DNA of 64,000 nt from Sinohyriopsis cumingii. Its lineage: Eukaryota > Mollusca > Bivalvia > Unionida > Unionidae. The DNA is taken from positions 133,178,825 through 133,242,824 of the forward strand of contig CM068829.1 of NCBI GenBank assembly GCA_028554795.2. The letters are read 5' to 3'. Numbering within the stretch: position 1 is the first letter of the stretch; every line of letters begins with the position of its first letter. Position numbers and translations under genes: made by a program. Of this stretch, positions 43,151 to 49,998 are shown piece by piece. The notes beneath the pieces were generated by a model that was given only the letters and a program-made list of their open reading frames with translations, did no database searches and was not told the origin of the DNA.

Positions 43151-44076
43151 GTCACCAAAACCAATTTTACTCAACCTTACCCAGTGACAGTTCCATGGAG
43201 GTGTTTCCCAAGAACACGTTGTGCTGTTACACGGCCAAATTACCTCAGACCATCCCATTAGATCACGAAGCCCATTGGGAAGTGGCTTTAGTAGAAATCA
43301 TTCACCCGACCCAAGTCCTCAATGTCCTTCCCAATCAAAATTGTTTGGATGTGGAAGTTCATGACGAACAATTGCAACAGTACTTGGATACCCATGGCAA
43401 ATATGACAAGAAAACTCCTGGCACAAAAAATCAAAAGTACACCACCTATCACTTGTTCGTTCCCCCAGGCTATTATTTTAGTGGTCAACATTTGATGAGC
43501 ACCATAGCCTCCAGGTTTAATGTCGTGTTTCTGAAAGCTTTGGAAAGTGTCAAAAAAAGTGTCACCATGGAATACCACAAAGCAGCTCGTCGCTTCTTGA
43601 TGAAATTTGACGGGAGTAAAATCGTGTCCATTTTATTTTGTCCTGAATTGTTTGACATGTTGGGCGGAGACATGGACATGAGAATGGCCATGATGAAGAA
43701 AAACGAATTGCCAGTCATTTACGACAACGAGTCTTTTAGCAAGTTATTTCGTGTCTCTGAACTGAACCAAGGACTGGATTTGATGTTTGTGTACTCCGAT
43801 GTGGTGGAGTATAACGTGGTGGGACACACCTCTGTGCCGTTACTGCGTGTCATTCCTTTCAAAGTGGATTCTGCCACGGTCACTGACGAGGAAGGTGGAA
43901 ACACTTACCACATTCACCGCGAATTTGTACATCCTCACTATCTGCCTGTCAGTAAGTCTTATTTGGACACGGTCAACATTGCTATAAAAGGAGATCTGGG
44001 ACAAAATATTTCATTCACCAAAGGAAAAGTCACGGTGAAACTCCATTTTCGAAAACGGTTCTCTCACGACTTGTAA
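43147..44076 (+). CDS. Minor capsid (penton) protein, single jelly-roll, intact
   Basis: 309 codons. It begins with the typical Polinton mCP pattern FYSTLPSDSSMEVFPKN... then HWEVALVEIIHPTQVLNV; further beta-rich segments follow (FVPPGYYFSGQHLM, ...FSKLFRVSELNQGLDLMFVY) and the C-terminal strand VTVKLHFRKRF. By family this forms the pentameric vertex capsomer. The start overlaps the preceding stop by four bases. The frame is clean over its full length. Confidence 0.85.
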   Translation: MSHQNQFYSTLPSDSSMEVFPKNTLCCYTAKLPQTIPLDHEAHWEVALVEIIHPTQVLNVLPNQNCLDVEVHDEQLQQYLDTHGKYDKKTPGTKNQKYTTYHLFVPPGYYFSGQHLMSTIASRFNVVFLKALESVKKSVTMEYHKAARRFLMKFDGSKIVSILFCPELFDMLGGDMDMRMAMMKKNELPVIYDNESFSKLFRVSELNQGLDLMFVYSDVVEYNVVGHTSVPLLRVIPFKVDSATVTDEEGGNTYHIHREFVHPHYLPVSKSYLDTVNIAIKGDLGQNISFTKGKVTVKLHFRKRFSHDL

Positions 44077-44079
44077 GTC

Positions 44080-44505
44080 ATGTATCCAGTGTACCGAGGG
44101 GTTGCTCGACAGCGAGGACACGGTTTAGGAGATATGTTAAAATCGGCCTTTCGTTCGGTGGCCCCGGTGTTGAATCCGATGGTGACACGCGGATTGCATG
44201 CCTTGAAAGATGCGGCACTGACACAAGGCAAAGAATTTCTCCAAAATGTCATCATCGACAAACAAAATCCTAAAGAAGCCTTCTTCAGGGCAGGCAAAAA
44301 TGTCTTGCTGCAAACGGGCAAAGACCTTTTGGGCCGACGAGACACACCTATAAATGCCCTGCACGCTACCGAATCAAGCATTCAGCAAGGACAAGGCAGA
44401 AAGAGACGACGAAGAAAACACCCTTTCACCAGACTTCACACGTCTAAAGCTAAAAAGGCAAAGAAAAGAAGAACCGTTCGAGACTTAGACGTTTTCGATT
44501 ATTGA
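44080..44505 (+). CDS. Small basic virion-type protein (adenovirus pVI/core-like), intact
   Basis: 141 codons, three bases after the minor capsid gene. N-terminal VARQRGHGLGDMLKSAFRSV is an amphipathic, Gly-containing helix; the middle has LKDAALTQGKEFLQNVI; the C-terminus has a strong nuclear-localisation-like tract (GRKRRRRKHPFTR, KAKKAKKRR). Polintons usually carry such a gene between the capsid genes; the comparison to adenovirus pVI or core proteins is structural analogy. Confidence 0.6.
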   Translation: MYPVYRGVARQRGHGLGDMLKSAFRSVAPVLNPMVTRGLHALKDAALTQGKEFLQNVIIDKQNPKEAFFRAGKNVLLQTGKDLLGRRDTPINALHATESSIQQGQGRKRRRRKHPFTRLHTSKAKKAKKRRTVRDLDVFDY

Positions 44506-44519
44506 GAAAGAGAAAAAAA

Positions 44520-45842
44520 TGATGCACCGAGAGTCTTGCGCCTGTTCCAAGTCGGAACTGGATCTGTTTGCCATGCCCCCCACCATGATGACCATGCAAG
44601 AATCCCAATGGGTGGAATTTCATCCCGTCTCCTCTTTGACGGATTCCTCCCGTTGAGTTTGAAATCAAAGGACAACCCGAAGATTACATCGATCTGAATA
44701 GCAGTTACCTGTATTTGAAAGTGAAAGTGATCAAAACGGACAACACCAATCCAGGAGGCGATGCTAGAGTAGCTCATGTCAACAATTTCATGCATTCCTT
44801 GTTCAGCGAAGTGGACTTGTACTTGAATAACAAACTGGTCAGCAGCAGCATGGATACTTACCCATATCGTGCCTACCTGGAAAATCTCTTGACTTACGGA
44901 AAAGAAGCCAAGAATTCTTATCTGGATGCTTGCGTGATATGGAAACCTGACACGGCAGGTGTAGGAACGTTTAGCGACACAGTCCTGACAGAAGATGACA
45001 ATCCTCACAATGTGGGGTTTAACGACCGTCGTAAGAAAATTCTGCAAGGGCGAAGTTTAGAACTGATGGATCGTTTGCATTTGGACATGTGGTTACAAGA
45101 AAAGTATTTGCTGAACGGGGTGGATATCCGTCTGAGACTGAATCGTAGCAGTGCCGCTTTCCATCTGATGGCCCATGCCAATGAATACAAAACTATCATT
45201 CAAGAAGCCCGACTTTACGTGCGTCGTGTGGAAGTGTTACCTAAAGTGGGAAACGACGTCAGTCAGACGTTGAGCAGAACGACCGCCAAGTATCCGATAC
45301 GACGCGTAGAAGTGAAAACGTTCACCATTCCCGCTGGACAGCGATCTATGATCGAACATCATCTGTTCCAAGGACAGTTACCCAAGCGTTTGATTCTTGG
45401 TATCGTCAGGAATTCAGCCTTCAACGGGACCCACGATCAAAATCCTTTTGAGTTTCAACATTACAATGTGTCCAAGATCGAAGTCAGTCGCGACGGCAAG
45501 ACCTTGTGTACCCGACCCTTTGAGCCCAACTTTGGTGTCGCGAAGAATTATTTGAGATCGTACTTGTCCCTGTACGAAGCCACCGGACAGTTAGGAACCA
45601 ACACCAGTCACGGTATTTCGTACGACGATTATGCAGGAGGCTATGCTTTGTGGGGTTTTGATTTCACTCCAGACCAAGGCGGCGACGAGGGACATTTCCA
45701 CCCTATAAAATCAGGTCAGATTCGTGTGGAACTTCAGTTTGCAAATCCACCTCCAGATCACACAGTGAACGTCATCCTGTATGCAGAATTTGACAATACC
45801 ATAGAAATCAGCAGTTTGAGAGAAGTCATTCTAGACTATTAG
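44520..45842 (+). pseudogene. Major capsid protein (double jelly-roll) with one frame change
   Basis: About 440 codons from ATG 44520 to TAG 45840. The N-terminal 40 codons (SCACSKSELDLFAMPPTMMT) are in one frame; a one-base change near 44640 moves the rest to another. The remainder is uninterrupted and has the Polinton MCP layout: GQPEDYIDLNSSYLYLKVKV, HVNNFMHSLFSEVDLYLNN, YPYRAYLENLLTYGKEAK, later LRLNRSSAAFHLM and a long C-terminal jelly-roll with VNVILYAEFDN. The product would form hexon-like trimers. Length and motifs are normal apart from this single lesion. Confidence 0.9.
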
Positions 45843-45847
45843 AAGCC

Positions 45848-46099
45848 ATGGAAGACTGTTATCCTTCTTTGCCTAGTGGAGAAACTTTGAAGATGGAATG
45901 TGAGGAGACCGGGGAAGAAGAATCTCAAGACAAAGACGAAGAAGTTATCATGATGAAGTCAAGATGGCCAGAACAAGAAGCACATTTAGTCTCCTGTTTT
46001 GCCAAACACTTGGTCGAAAAAATGACGAAATTGATCAAGAAAGATTGCTATGGATGTCAAAACGATCATCCCAGTCAAATTCACCACGATAAATGCTAA
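45848..46099 (+). CDS. Small acidic protein with C-terminal Cys/His cluster, intact
   Basis: 83 codons, five bases after the capsid gene. The acidic N-terminal half (EETGEEESQDKDEE) is followed by a helix and the end KKDCYGCQNDHPSQIHHDKC, a compact CX2C...HX4H...C arrangement likely to bind zinc. The 'DCYGC..(H)PSQ..H..C' ending recurs in Polinton small proteins and in my view marks a real conserved gene, function unknown. Its stop overlaps the next start. Confidence 0.65.
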   Translation: MEDCYPSLPSGETLKMECEETGEEESQDKDEEVIMMKSRWPEQEAHLVSCFAKHLVEKMTKLIKKDCYGCQNDHPSQIHHDKC

Positions 46100-46375
46100 T
46101 GCTGAGTCAAGAAGAAAAATTGAACGAGTATCTGGACGAAGCTTGGAGTCTCATCTCGGACGAAGTCGTGTTGCATCAGTGGTATAAAGACTTGCGTGAA
46201 CATTCTTGTCCACCATTAACCACTCAAGAGATCGATCGCATCGAAGTTCTCCTGAATCAGAGTGGGGAGACGAAGCGAAGAAACGGTTATTTGTCAGACA
46301 TTTTCAAGCAAAAAGTCAGGATCGAATTGATGACTTATTATTACCTGTGAAGAAGAAACAAAAACACACAAAATA
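46099..46375 (+). pseudogene. Small helical protein upstream of the protease, probable frame change
   Basis: ATG 46093 or 46099 opens a frame with EEKLNEYLDEAWSLISDEVV and HQWYKDLREHSCPPL. Past about 46255 the more protein-like text moves to another frame (QDRIDDLLLPVKKKQKHTKY), which runs up to the protease start. The reading as written ends at TGA 46348 after 85 codons. Function unknown; a one-base change near 46255 is likely but not certain. Confidence 0.4.
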
Positions 46376-46935
46376 TGGATACCTGGGAACTTTATTACCT
46401 TTTGAACCACAGTTCGTACACGGCTTCTTGGAATCCTGTCGTATGTGCTAAAGATGAACTCCCTCATCGCAAACCTCAAGACCATCTAGCTTATGTGATC
46501 AACACGGACGACAGTCATCTCCCAGGAACCCACTGGGTAGCCGTCTACTTTCCTCAAGAAGGATGTGTGGAATATTTCGATTCGTATGGATTGCCTCCTT
46601 TGGAAGACGATATCATTGACTTTATGAGAAGAAATGCTCAAACCACCCGATTCAATAATGTGAAATTACAAGGCACAGATTCCTTTGTGTGTGGACAATA
46701 TTGAGTGTATTTTCTGCATCATCGCAGCCTGGGCTATTCCTTAGAACATTTAGTGACTCATTTTGATCCTCGTTCTTCTTCTAGAAACGATGTGAAAGTA
46801 GATCAATGGTTTTGTGACCATTATGCTTATCTTTTGTCTCAAGCTAGGAAACGTAGTGTCCATCAATGGCCTAATGACTTCCAACAGTGGAAATCACAAT
46901 TTCATTCACAACGTTGTCAGTCTTGTCCAAAATAA
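46375..46935 (+). pseudogene. Adenain-like cysteine protease (PRO) with one in-frame TGA
   Basis: 186 codons from ATG 46375 to TAA 46933, cut by TGA at 46702 (codon 110). C5/Ulp1-type motifs: His53 in GTHWVAVYF, Asp69 in VEYFDSYG, Gln99 in the oxyanion position, Cys106 in DSFVCGQY; so the stop lies four residues after the catalytic Cys. The rest (YFLHHRSLGYSLEHLV and a His/Gln-rich tail) is open. By family it processes virion proteins. The truncated product would lack the helix that packs behind the active-site Cys. Confidence 0.87.
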
Positions 46936-47184
46936 TGTGTGAGTTGGAAAAAAAAAATGTTTGTCATTTGAAACAAAATGTTTGATGTTATATTGTTGGA
47001 TTATTGTTAAAAATGTTAGAGTTGTTTGTTAGTGTTAAGTGATTTTGAATAAAAAATGTTGTGTTTTGAAAAAAAAATGCCTTTGTGGTTTGTTTGACTA
47101 TAGAAATCTTGATTCATGCTCTTTGACTTCTTACTATCCCTCTCATGGCACTCATTGAACGTTCCGGCTCGAAAACCGTGGAGG
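46936..47184. other. 3' region of the virion block with polyadenylation signal
   Basis: AT-rich spacer with repeated AAAAATGTTTG motifs and AATAAA at about 47048-47053. Unlike the accessory genes at the ends, no histone-type stem-loop is present here. Confidence 0.5.
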
Positions 47185-47220
47185 GATGTTTTCCTTCACG
47201 TCCGCGCTTTGACTTTAAAG
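47185..47220 (+). promoter_or_regulatory. Shared promoter block, cassette A
   Basis: GATGTTTTCCTTCACGTCCG followed by CGCTTTGA and a TATA-like CTTTAAAG (47213-47220), about 53 bases before ATG 47273. The same block precedes cassettes B and C. Confidence 0.65.
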
Positions 47221-47272
47221 CCGGGGTAGCCTCCAGTCTAACCATCCATTGTCGACTCATCCTCCTACGAAG

Positions 47273-47636
47273 ATGTGCTCCAAACTTGCTAAGCTAAACG
47301 AAGCCTACGTGAATTTGCGCAGGGTCAGACACAGTCTGATACCGAAGCCAGAAGAGATAGAGAATGTGAGAATGCTAAAAGTCACTGAAGACCTGATAGA
47401 AGAGCTCTTCAGAGAAGCAGTGAACAGGGAGAAAGAAGAATGGACAGAGAAGTACAGACTTCAGAAGCAGTAGAGAGAGCAGCAACAGCAGCAGCAACCT
47501 GAACCTGACAGAGGCTTTGTCGATTGTCGTATCGACACCAAAGAGTTATTCTTCTCTTTCCGAAGAAGCAGACCTATCGTCAGAAAGTCTATCGTCAGAG
47601 GACATCTCATTCTTAGAAACTAAAAGATTGCCATAG
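47273..47636 (+). pseudogene. Cassette A: small coiled-coil accessory gene, broken
   Basis: ATG 47273 opens 66 codons starting MCSKLAKLNEAYVNLRRVR and including VTEDLIEELFREAV and EKEEWTEKYR, ending at TAG 47471. Coding text continues in frame as a Gln run and then, after a frame change, as an acidic Ser/Glu-rich tail (SSLSEEADLSSESLSSEDIS) to TAG 47634. A histone-type stem-loop begins 12 bases later. The N-terminus resembles that of cassette B (MNTRLAKLLELHVHLEYAR), so the cassettes look paralogous. The family is unknown. Confidence 0.5.
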
Positions 47637-47648
47637 CAAACAAAAAAC

Positions 47649-47664
47649 AGCCCTTTTCAGGGCT
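47649..47664 (+). terminator. Histone-type 3'-end stem-loop, copy 3
   Basis: AGCCCTTTTCAGGGCT followed by ACCCA, with purine-rich CTAGAAAAGAAATAG about 10 bases on. The closing base pair differs from copies 1, 2 and 5 (A-T for G-C) but the pairing is kept, i.e. a compensatory change that supports selection on RNA structure. Confidence 0.78.
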
Positions 47665-48035
47665 ACCCAATACTCTAGAAAAGAAATAGTAATCCATTTG
47701 CCAATGTGTGTAGGTAGAGTAGTGTGAATATAAACACGGACTCTTTTTTATAGTGTGAGTGTATGTGTTTGTGTATATGATTGTGTGTTTGTAAGTGCTC
47801 ACGTACGTTTGTGTGGATAGTAGATTATGATGATGTTTTTTTTTTTGCAGTTTGACGTGTGGGGAGAGTAGATTTGGGGTTTGATTGGATTGCTTTGCGT
47901 ATGTGGATAGTATATTATTTGTTTAATAAAATTTTTTAGAATAGTGATGGGTAGTATAAAAAGTGAGTGAGTGTTTCTTTTAGGTCCGCGCGTTTGTTTG
48001 GTTATGATCTAGGTAAGATCAATTTTGTTTTAGGG
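47665..48035 (+). repeat. Cassette spacer A-B: GT-rich with GTGGATAGTAGATT repeats
   Basis: Post-terminator sequence that is repeated after cassette B (GTGAATATAAACAC, ACGTACGTTTGTGTGGATAG). It contains copies of (G/A)TGTGGATAGTA-ATT at about 47811 and 47901, and a partial promoter-like block at 47982 (TCCGCGCGTTTGTTTGG). Confidence 0.6.
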
Positions 48036-48070
48036 GATGTTTTCCATCACGTCCGCGCTTTCAGTATAAA
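48036..48070 (+). promoter_or_regulatory. Shared promoter block, cassette B
   Basis: GATGTTTTCCATCACGTCCG then CGCTTTCAG and TATAAA at 48065-48070, 55 bases before ATG 48125. Confidence 0.7.
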
Positions 48071-48124
48071 TTAAAAATCGTTCGGCAGTCTAGCTACCCT
48101 TGTTGATTGATCAACACCACCAGA

Positions 48125-48466
48125 ATGAACACCAGACTGGCCAAACTGCTTGAACTTCATGTACACCTGGAATATGCCAGGCGTATAGTGAATGAGCTGG
48201 CTGCAGAGGCCATCGTAGAAGAGGGAAGGATGAAAGAGGAGGAGAGAAGAAACAAAGAAGAGGAGGAGAGAAGAAACAAAGAAGAGAAGGAGAGAAGAAA
48301 CAAAGAAGAGGAAGAAAAGGAGAGAGGAAATTTAAGAATCCCAGAGACAGAAGATTGGGGTTCTGAAGCCACTTATCCCGCCTCTGCTCTCCCCCAAAAA
48401 AGAGTGAAAAGAGACTGGGGAAGAAGATGTGTGTGTGGTGCCAGGCCTGGAAGGTGCCATCATTAA
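48125..48466 (+). CDS. Cassette B: small charged coiled-coil accessory protein
   Basis: 113 codons from ATG 48125 to TAA 48464, open. N-terminus MNTRLAKLLELHVHLEYARR parallels cassette A. A central tandem repeat of ERRNKEEE units gives an almost pure Glu/Arg/Lys/Asn helix. The C-terminus is WGRRCVCGARPGRCHH, Cys/Arg-rich; an alternative frame also has protein-like text, so a late frame change is possible. A histone-type stem-loop begins 29 bases after the stop. Unknown family; likely regulatory or scaffold (inference). Confidence 0.5.
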   Translation: MNTRLAKLLELHVHLEYARRIVNELAAEAIVEEGRMKEEERRNKEEEERRNKEEKERRNKEEEEKERGNLRIPETEDWGSEATYPASALPQKRVKRDWGRRCVCGARPGRCHH

Positions 48467-48495
48467 CCAGGTGTCACTGGAGTTCAAAAACAAAC

Positions 48496-48511
48496 AGCCC
48501 TTTTCAGGGCT
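48496..48511 (+). terminator. Histone-type 3'-end stem-loop, copy 4
   Basis: AGCCCTTTTCAGGGCT followed by AACCA and the purine-rich CTAGAAAAGAAATGG. Same compensated closing pair as copy 3. Confidence 0.78.
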
Positions 48512-48612
48512 AACCAATTGTCTAGAAAAGAAATGGTAATCGATTTGCCAATGTGTGTATGTAGAGTAGTGTGAATATAAACACTGACTCTTTTTATTTG
48601 TGTGAGTGTGTG

Positions 48613-48700
<88 letters not shown>

Positions 48701-48883
48701 GCGCTCACGTACGTTTGTGTGGATAGTAGATTATTGGGTTATGTAAGAGCTTAAGTTGGTTCGTGTGAATAGTAGATTAGGGTTTCATTTTAATGCTTTG
48801 CGTGTGTGGATAGTAGATTCGGGGTTTGTTTATTGCTGTTTCACGTATGTGGATAGTAGATCATATGAAATGAGAAAAGTAGG
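48512..48883 (+). repeat. Cassette spacer B-C: (GT)n tract and GTGGATAGTAGATT repeats
   Basis: Repeats the start of spacer A-B, then an expanded (GT)n tract (about 48616-48698), then four further copies of GTG(G/A)ATAGTAGAT(T/C) at about 48717, 48765, 48806 and 48848. The iterated 14-mer may be a protein-binding or replication-related site; this is inferred from repetition alone. Confidence 0.6.
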
Positions 48884-48985
48884 TGATGTTTTCCTTCACG
48901 TCCGCTCGTTGTTTGGTTATGGTCTAGGTAATATAAATTTTGTTTTAGGGAATGTTTTCCATCACGTCCGCGCTTTCACTATAAG
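48884..48985 (+). promoter_or_regulatory. Doubled shared promoter block, cassette C
   Basis: Two copies: GATGTTTTCCTTCACGTCCG at 48884 and AATGTTTTCCATCACGTCCG at 48951 with CGCTTTCAC and TATAAG at 48980-48985, 50 bases before ATG 49035. The segment between them (GTTTGGTTATGGTCTAGGTA) is also present before cassette B (about 47996), so the promoter unit was tandemly copied. Confidence 0.68.
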
Positions 48986-49034
48986 AACCCACAGTATTAG
49001 TCGTTCGCACCATTCTAAGGAATAAAGAAAGAAG

Positions 49035-49615
49035 ATGGAGGTGACAAAATTATTTAGCGTTTTGAGACATAGCTATTTTTGGATCATGGATGGGACTTAT
49101 GTAGTAGAAAGATTGAATAAGGAAGGAAGATTTGAAGGTAGCCTGAACAATGTGAAGAGTCTTGGAGTAGCAAAAGATCAAATGGGGGAATGATTGAGGA
49201 AGAAGTAGAAAGAATCAGAGGATTCATTGACCCACCTTACGCGAGAGTAGGTACTTTAAAGGAAGCATTGGATCATATCATAGAAGTCAGGAGCTTCCTA
49301 TAAAATAGCTTTCATTGGACTGACTGGTGGTACGTAAAGTGGGGTTATAACCAGTTGATAAAAACAGAAGAACTAATTAGAGGGGTAATGAAAGTAGAAG
49401 TGATGAAGATAAAAGAAAAATGGAGCAAAGAGAGAAAGGAAGAAGAGAATAAGAAGAAATTAGAGTTTGAAAGATTAAATAACAACTGGATGAAGATCCA
49501 AGAGAAATTTAGAGAGATGGGCTATCCTGACTGGATAACAGAGGAGGAGAAGAAGAGGAAGAAGAATGGAATTTTGGGAAAGATAAGGGGATGGTGGAAG
49601 AAGTGGAGGAGTTAG
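49035..49615 (+). pseudogene. Cassette C: Trp/Lys-rich accessory gene, broken
   Basis: Starts at ATG 49035 (MEVTKLFSVLRHSYFWIMDG). A frame change near 49185 lies in a run of five G; the continuing frame has VERIRGFIDPPYARVGTLKE, then TAA at 49301, then HWTDWWYVKWGYNQL and a long charged helix (EKWSKERKEEENKKKLEFER) ending IRGWWKKWRS at TAG 49613. The motif LIKTEELIRGV...KEKW is like VTEDLIEEL...KEEW in cassette A, suggesting common descent. A histone-type stem-loop starts 15 bases after the stop. Function unknown. Confidence 0.5.
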
Positions 49616-49621
49616 AAGAAG

Positions 49622-49992
49622 AAACCCAAAGGCCCTTTTCAGGGCCACCCACATCTCTCGAAAAGAGATCGACTTTCAATTGCCTACCCGTTTTTTTTTT
49701 TTTTTGTTTTTATTTTATTTTATTTTATTTATTTTTTTTATTTTTAAAAAAAAAAACAAAAAAAATCCCCTGTTCCATTTCCCCTTGTCCCTAGAGTGAC
49801 CCATGATTTTTCCCCATGTTAAATTTACATAGTCCCCAGATTGTCCCATGATTTTTCCCCATGTTAAATTTACATAGTCCACAGATTGTCCCATGATTTT
49901 TCCCCATCCTAAATTTACATAGTCCCCAGATTGTCCCAAGGGGTCCTGTAATGGTAATTCCCATTGTCCCTAGGGTATCCCCATTCACTACT
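49622..49992 (-). repeat. Right terminal inverted repeat of the Polinton
   Basis: About 371 bp, the reverse complement of 30583-30939 with a handful of substitutions and a longer homopolymer tract. It ends CCCCATTCACTACT. The plus-strand histone-type stem-loop lies at its inner edge. Confidence 0.93.
49631..49646 (+). terminator. Histone-type 3'-end stem-loop, copy 5 (right TIR)
   Basis: CCAAAGGCCCTTTTCAGGGC continuing CACCCAC, then TCTCGAAAAGAGATCGAC. Sense to cassette C, 15 bases after its stop. Because the signal is inside both terminal repeats, genes read out toward either end meet one. Confidence 0.82.
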
Positions 49993-49998
49993 GTCAGT
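49993..49998 (+). repeat. Right 6-bp target-site duplication (GTCAGT)
   Basis: Identical to 30577-30582. Confidence 0.92.

Larger units (their letters stand above)
30583..49992 (+). mobile_element. Polinton/Maverick (adintovirus-like) element, complete but decayed
   Basis: A 19,410-bp element with termini AGTAGTGAATGGGG...CCCCATTCACTACT, terminal inverted repeats and a 6-bp target duplication. It holds the diagnostic Polinton set: protein-primed DNA polymerase B, chromodomain integrase, FtsK/HerA-type packaging ATPase, adenain-like protease, double and single jelly-roll capsid proteins and several small virion-type genes, nearly all on the plus strand. Polymerase, integrase, major capsid, protease and some accessory genes carry stops or one-base frame changes. 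The interior has visibly higher GC than the flanks. In family terms such elements move by integrase and polymerase and may form virions; this copy looks unable to do so by itself. Confidence 0.95.

Noticed and set aside
34874..46704. Possibility that TGA/TAG are reassigned or read through in the Polinton
   Set aside because: TAA also interrupts frames (40061, 49301, 37953), stops occur at unrelated positions, and one-base frame changes accompany them; ordinary decay explains this better.
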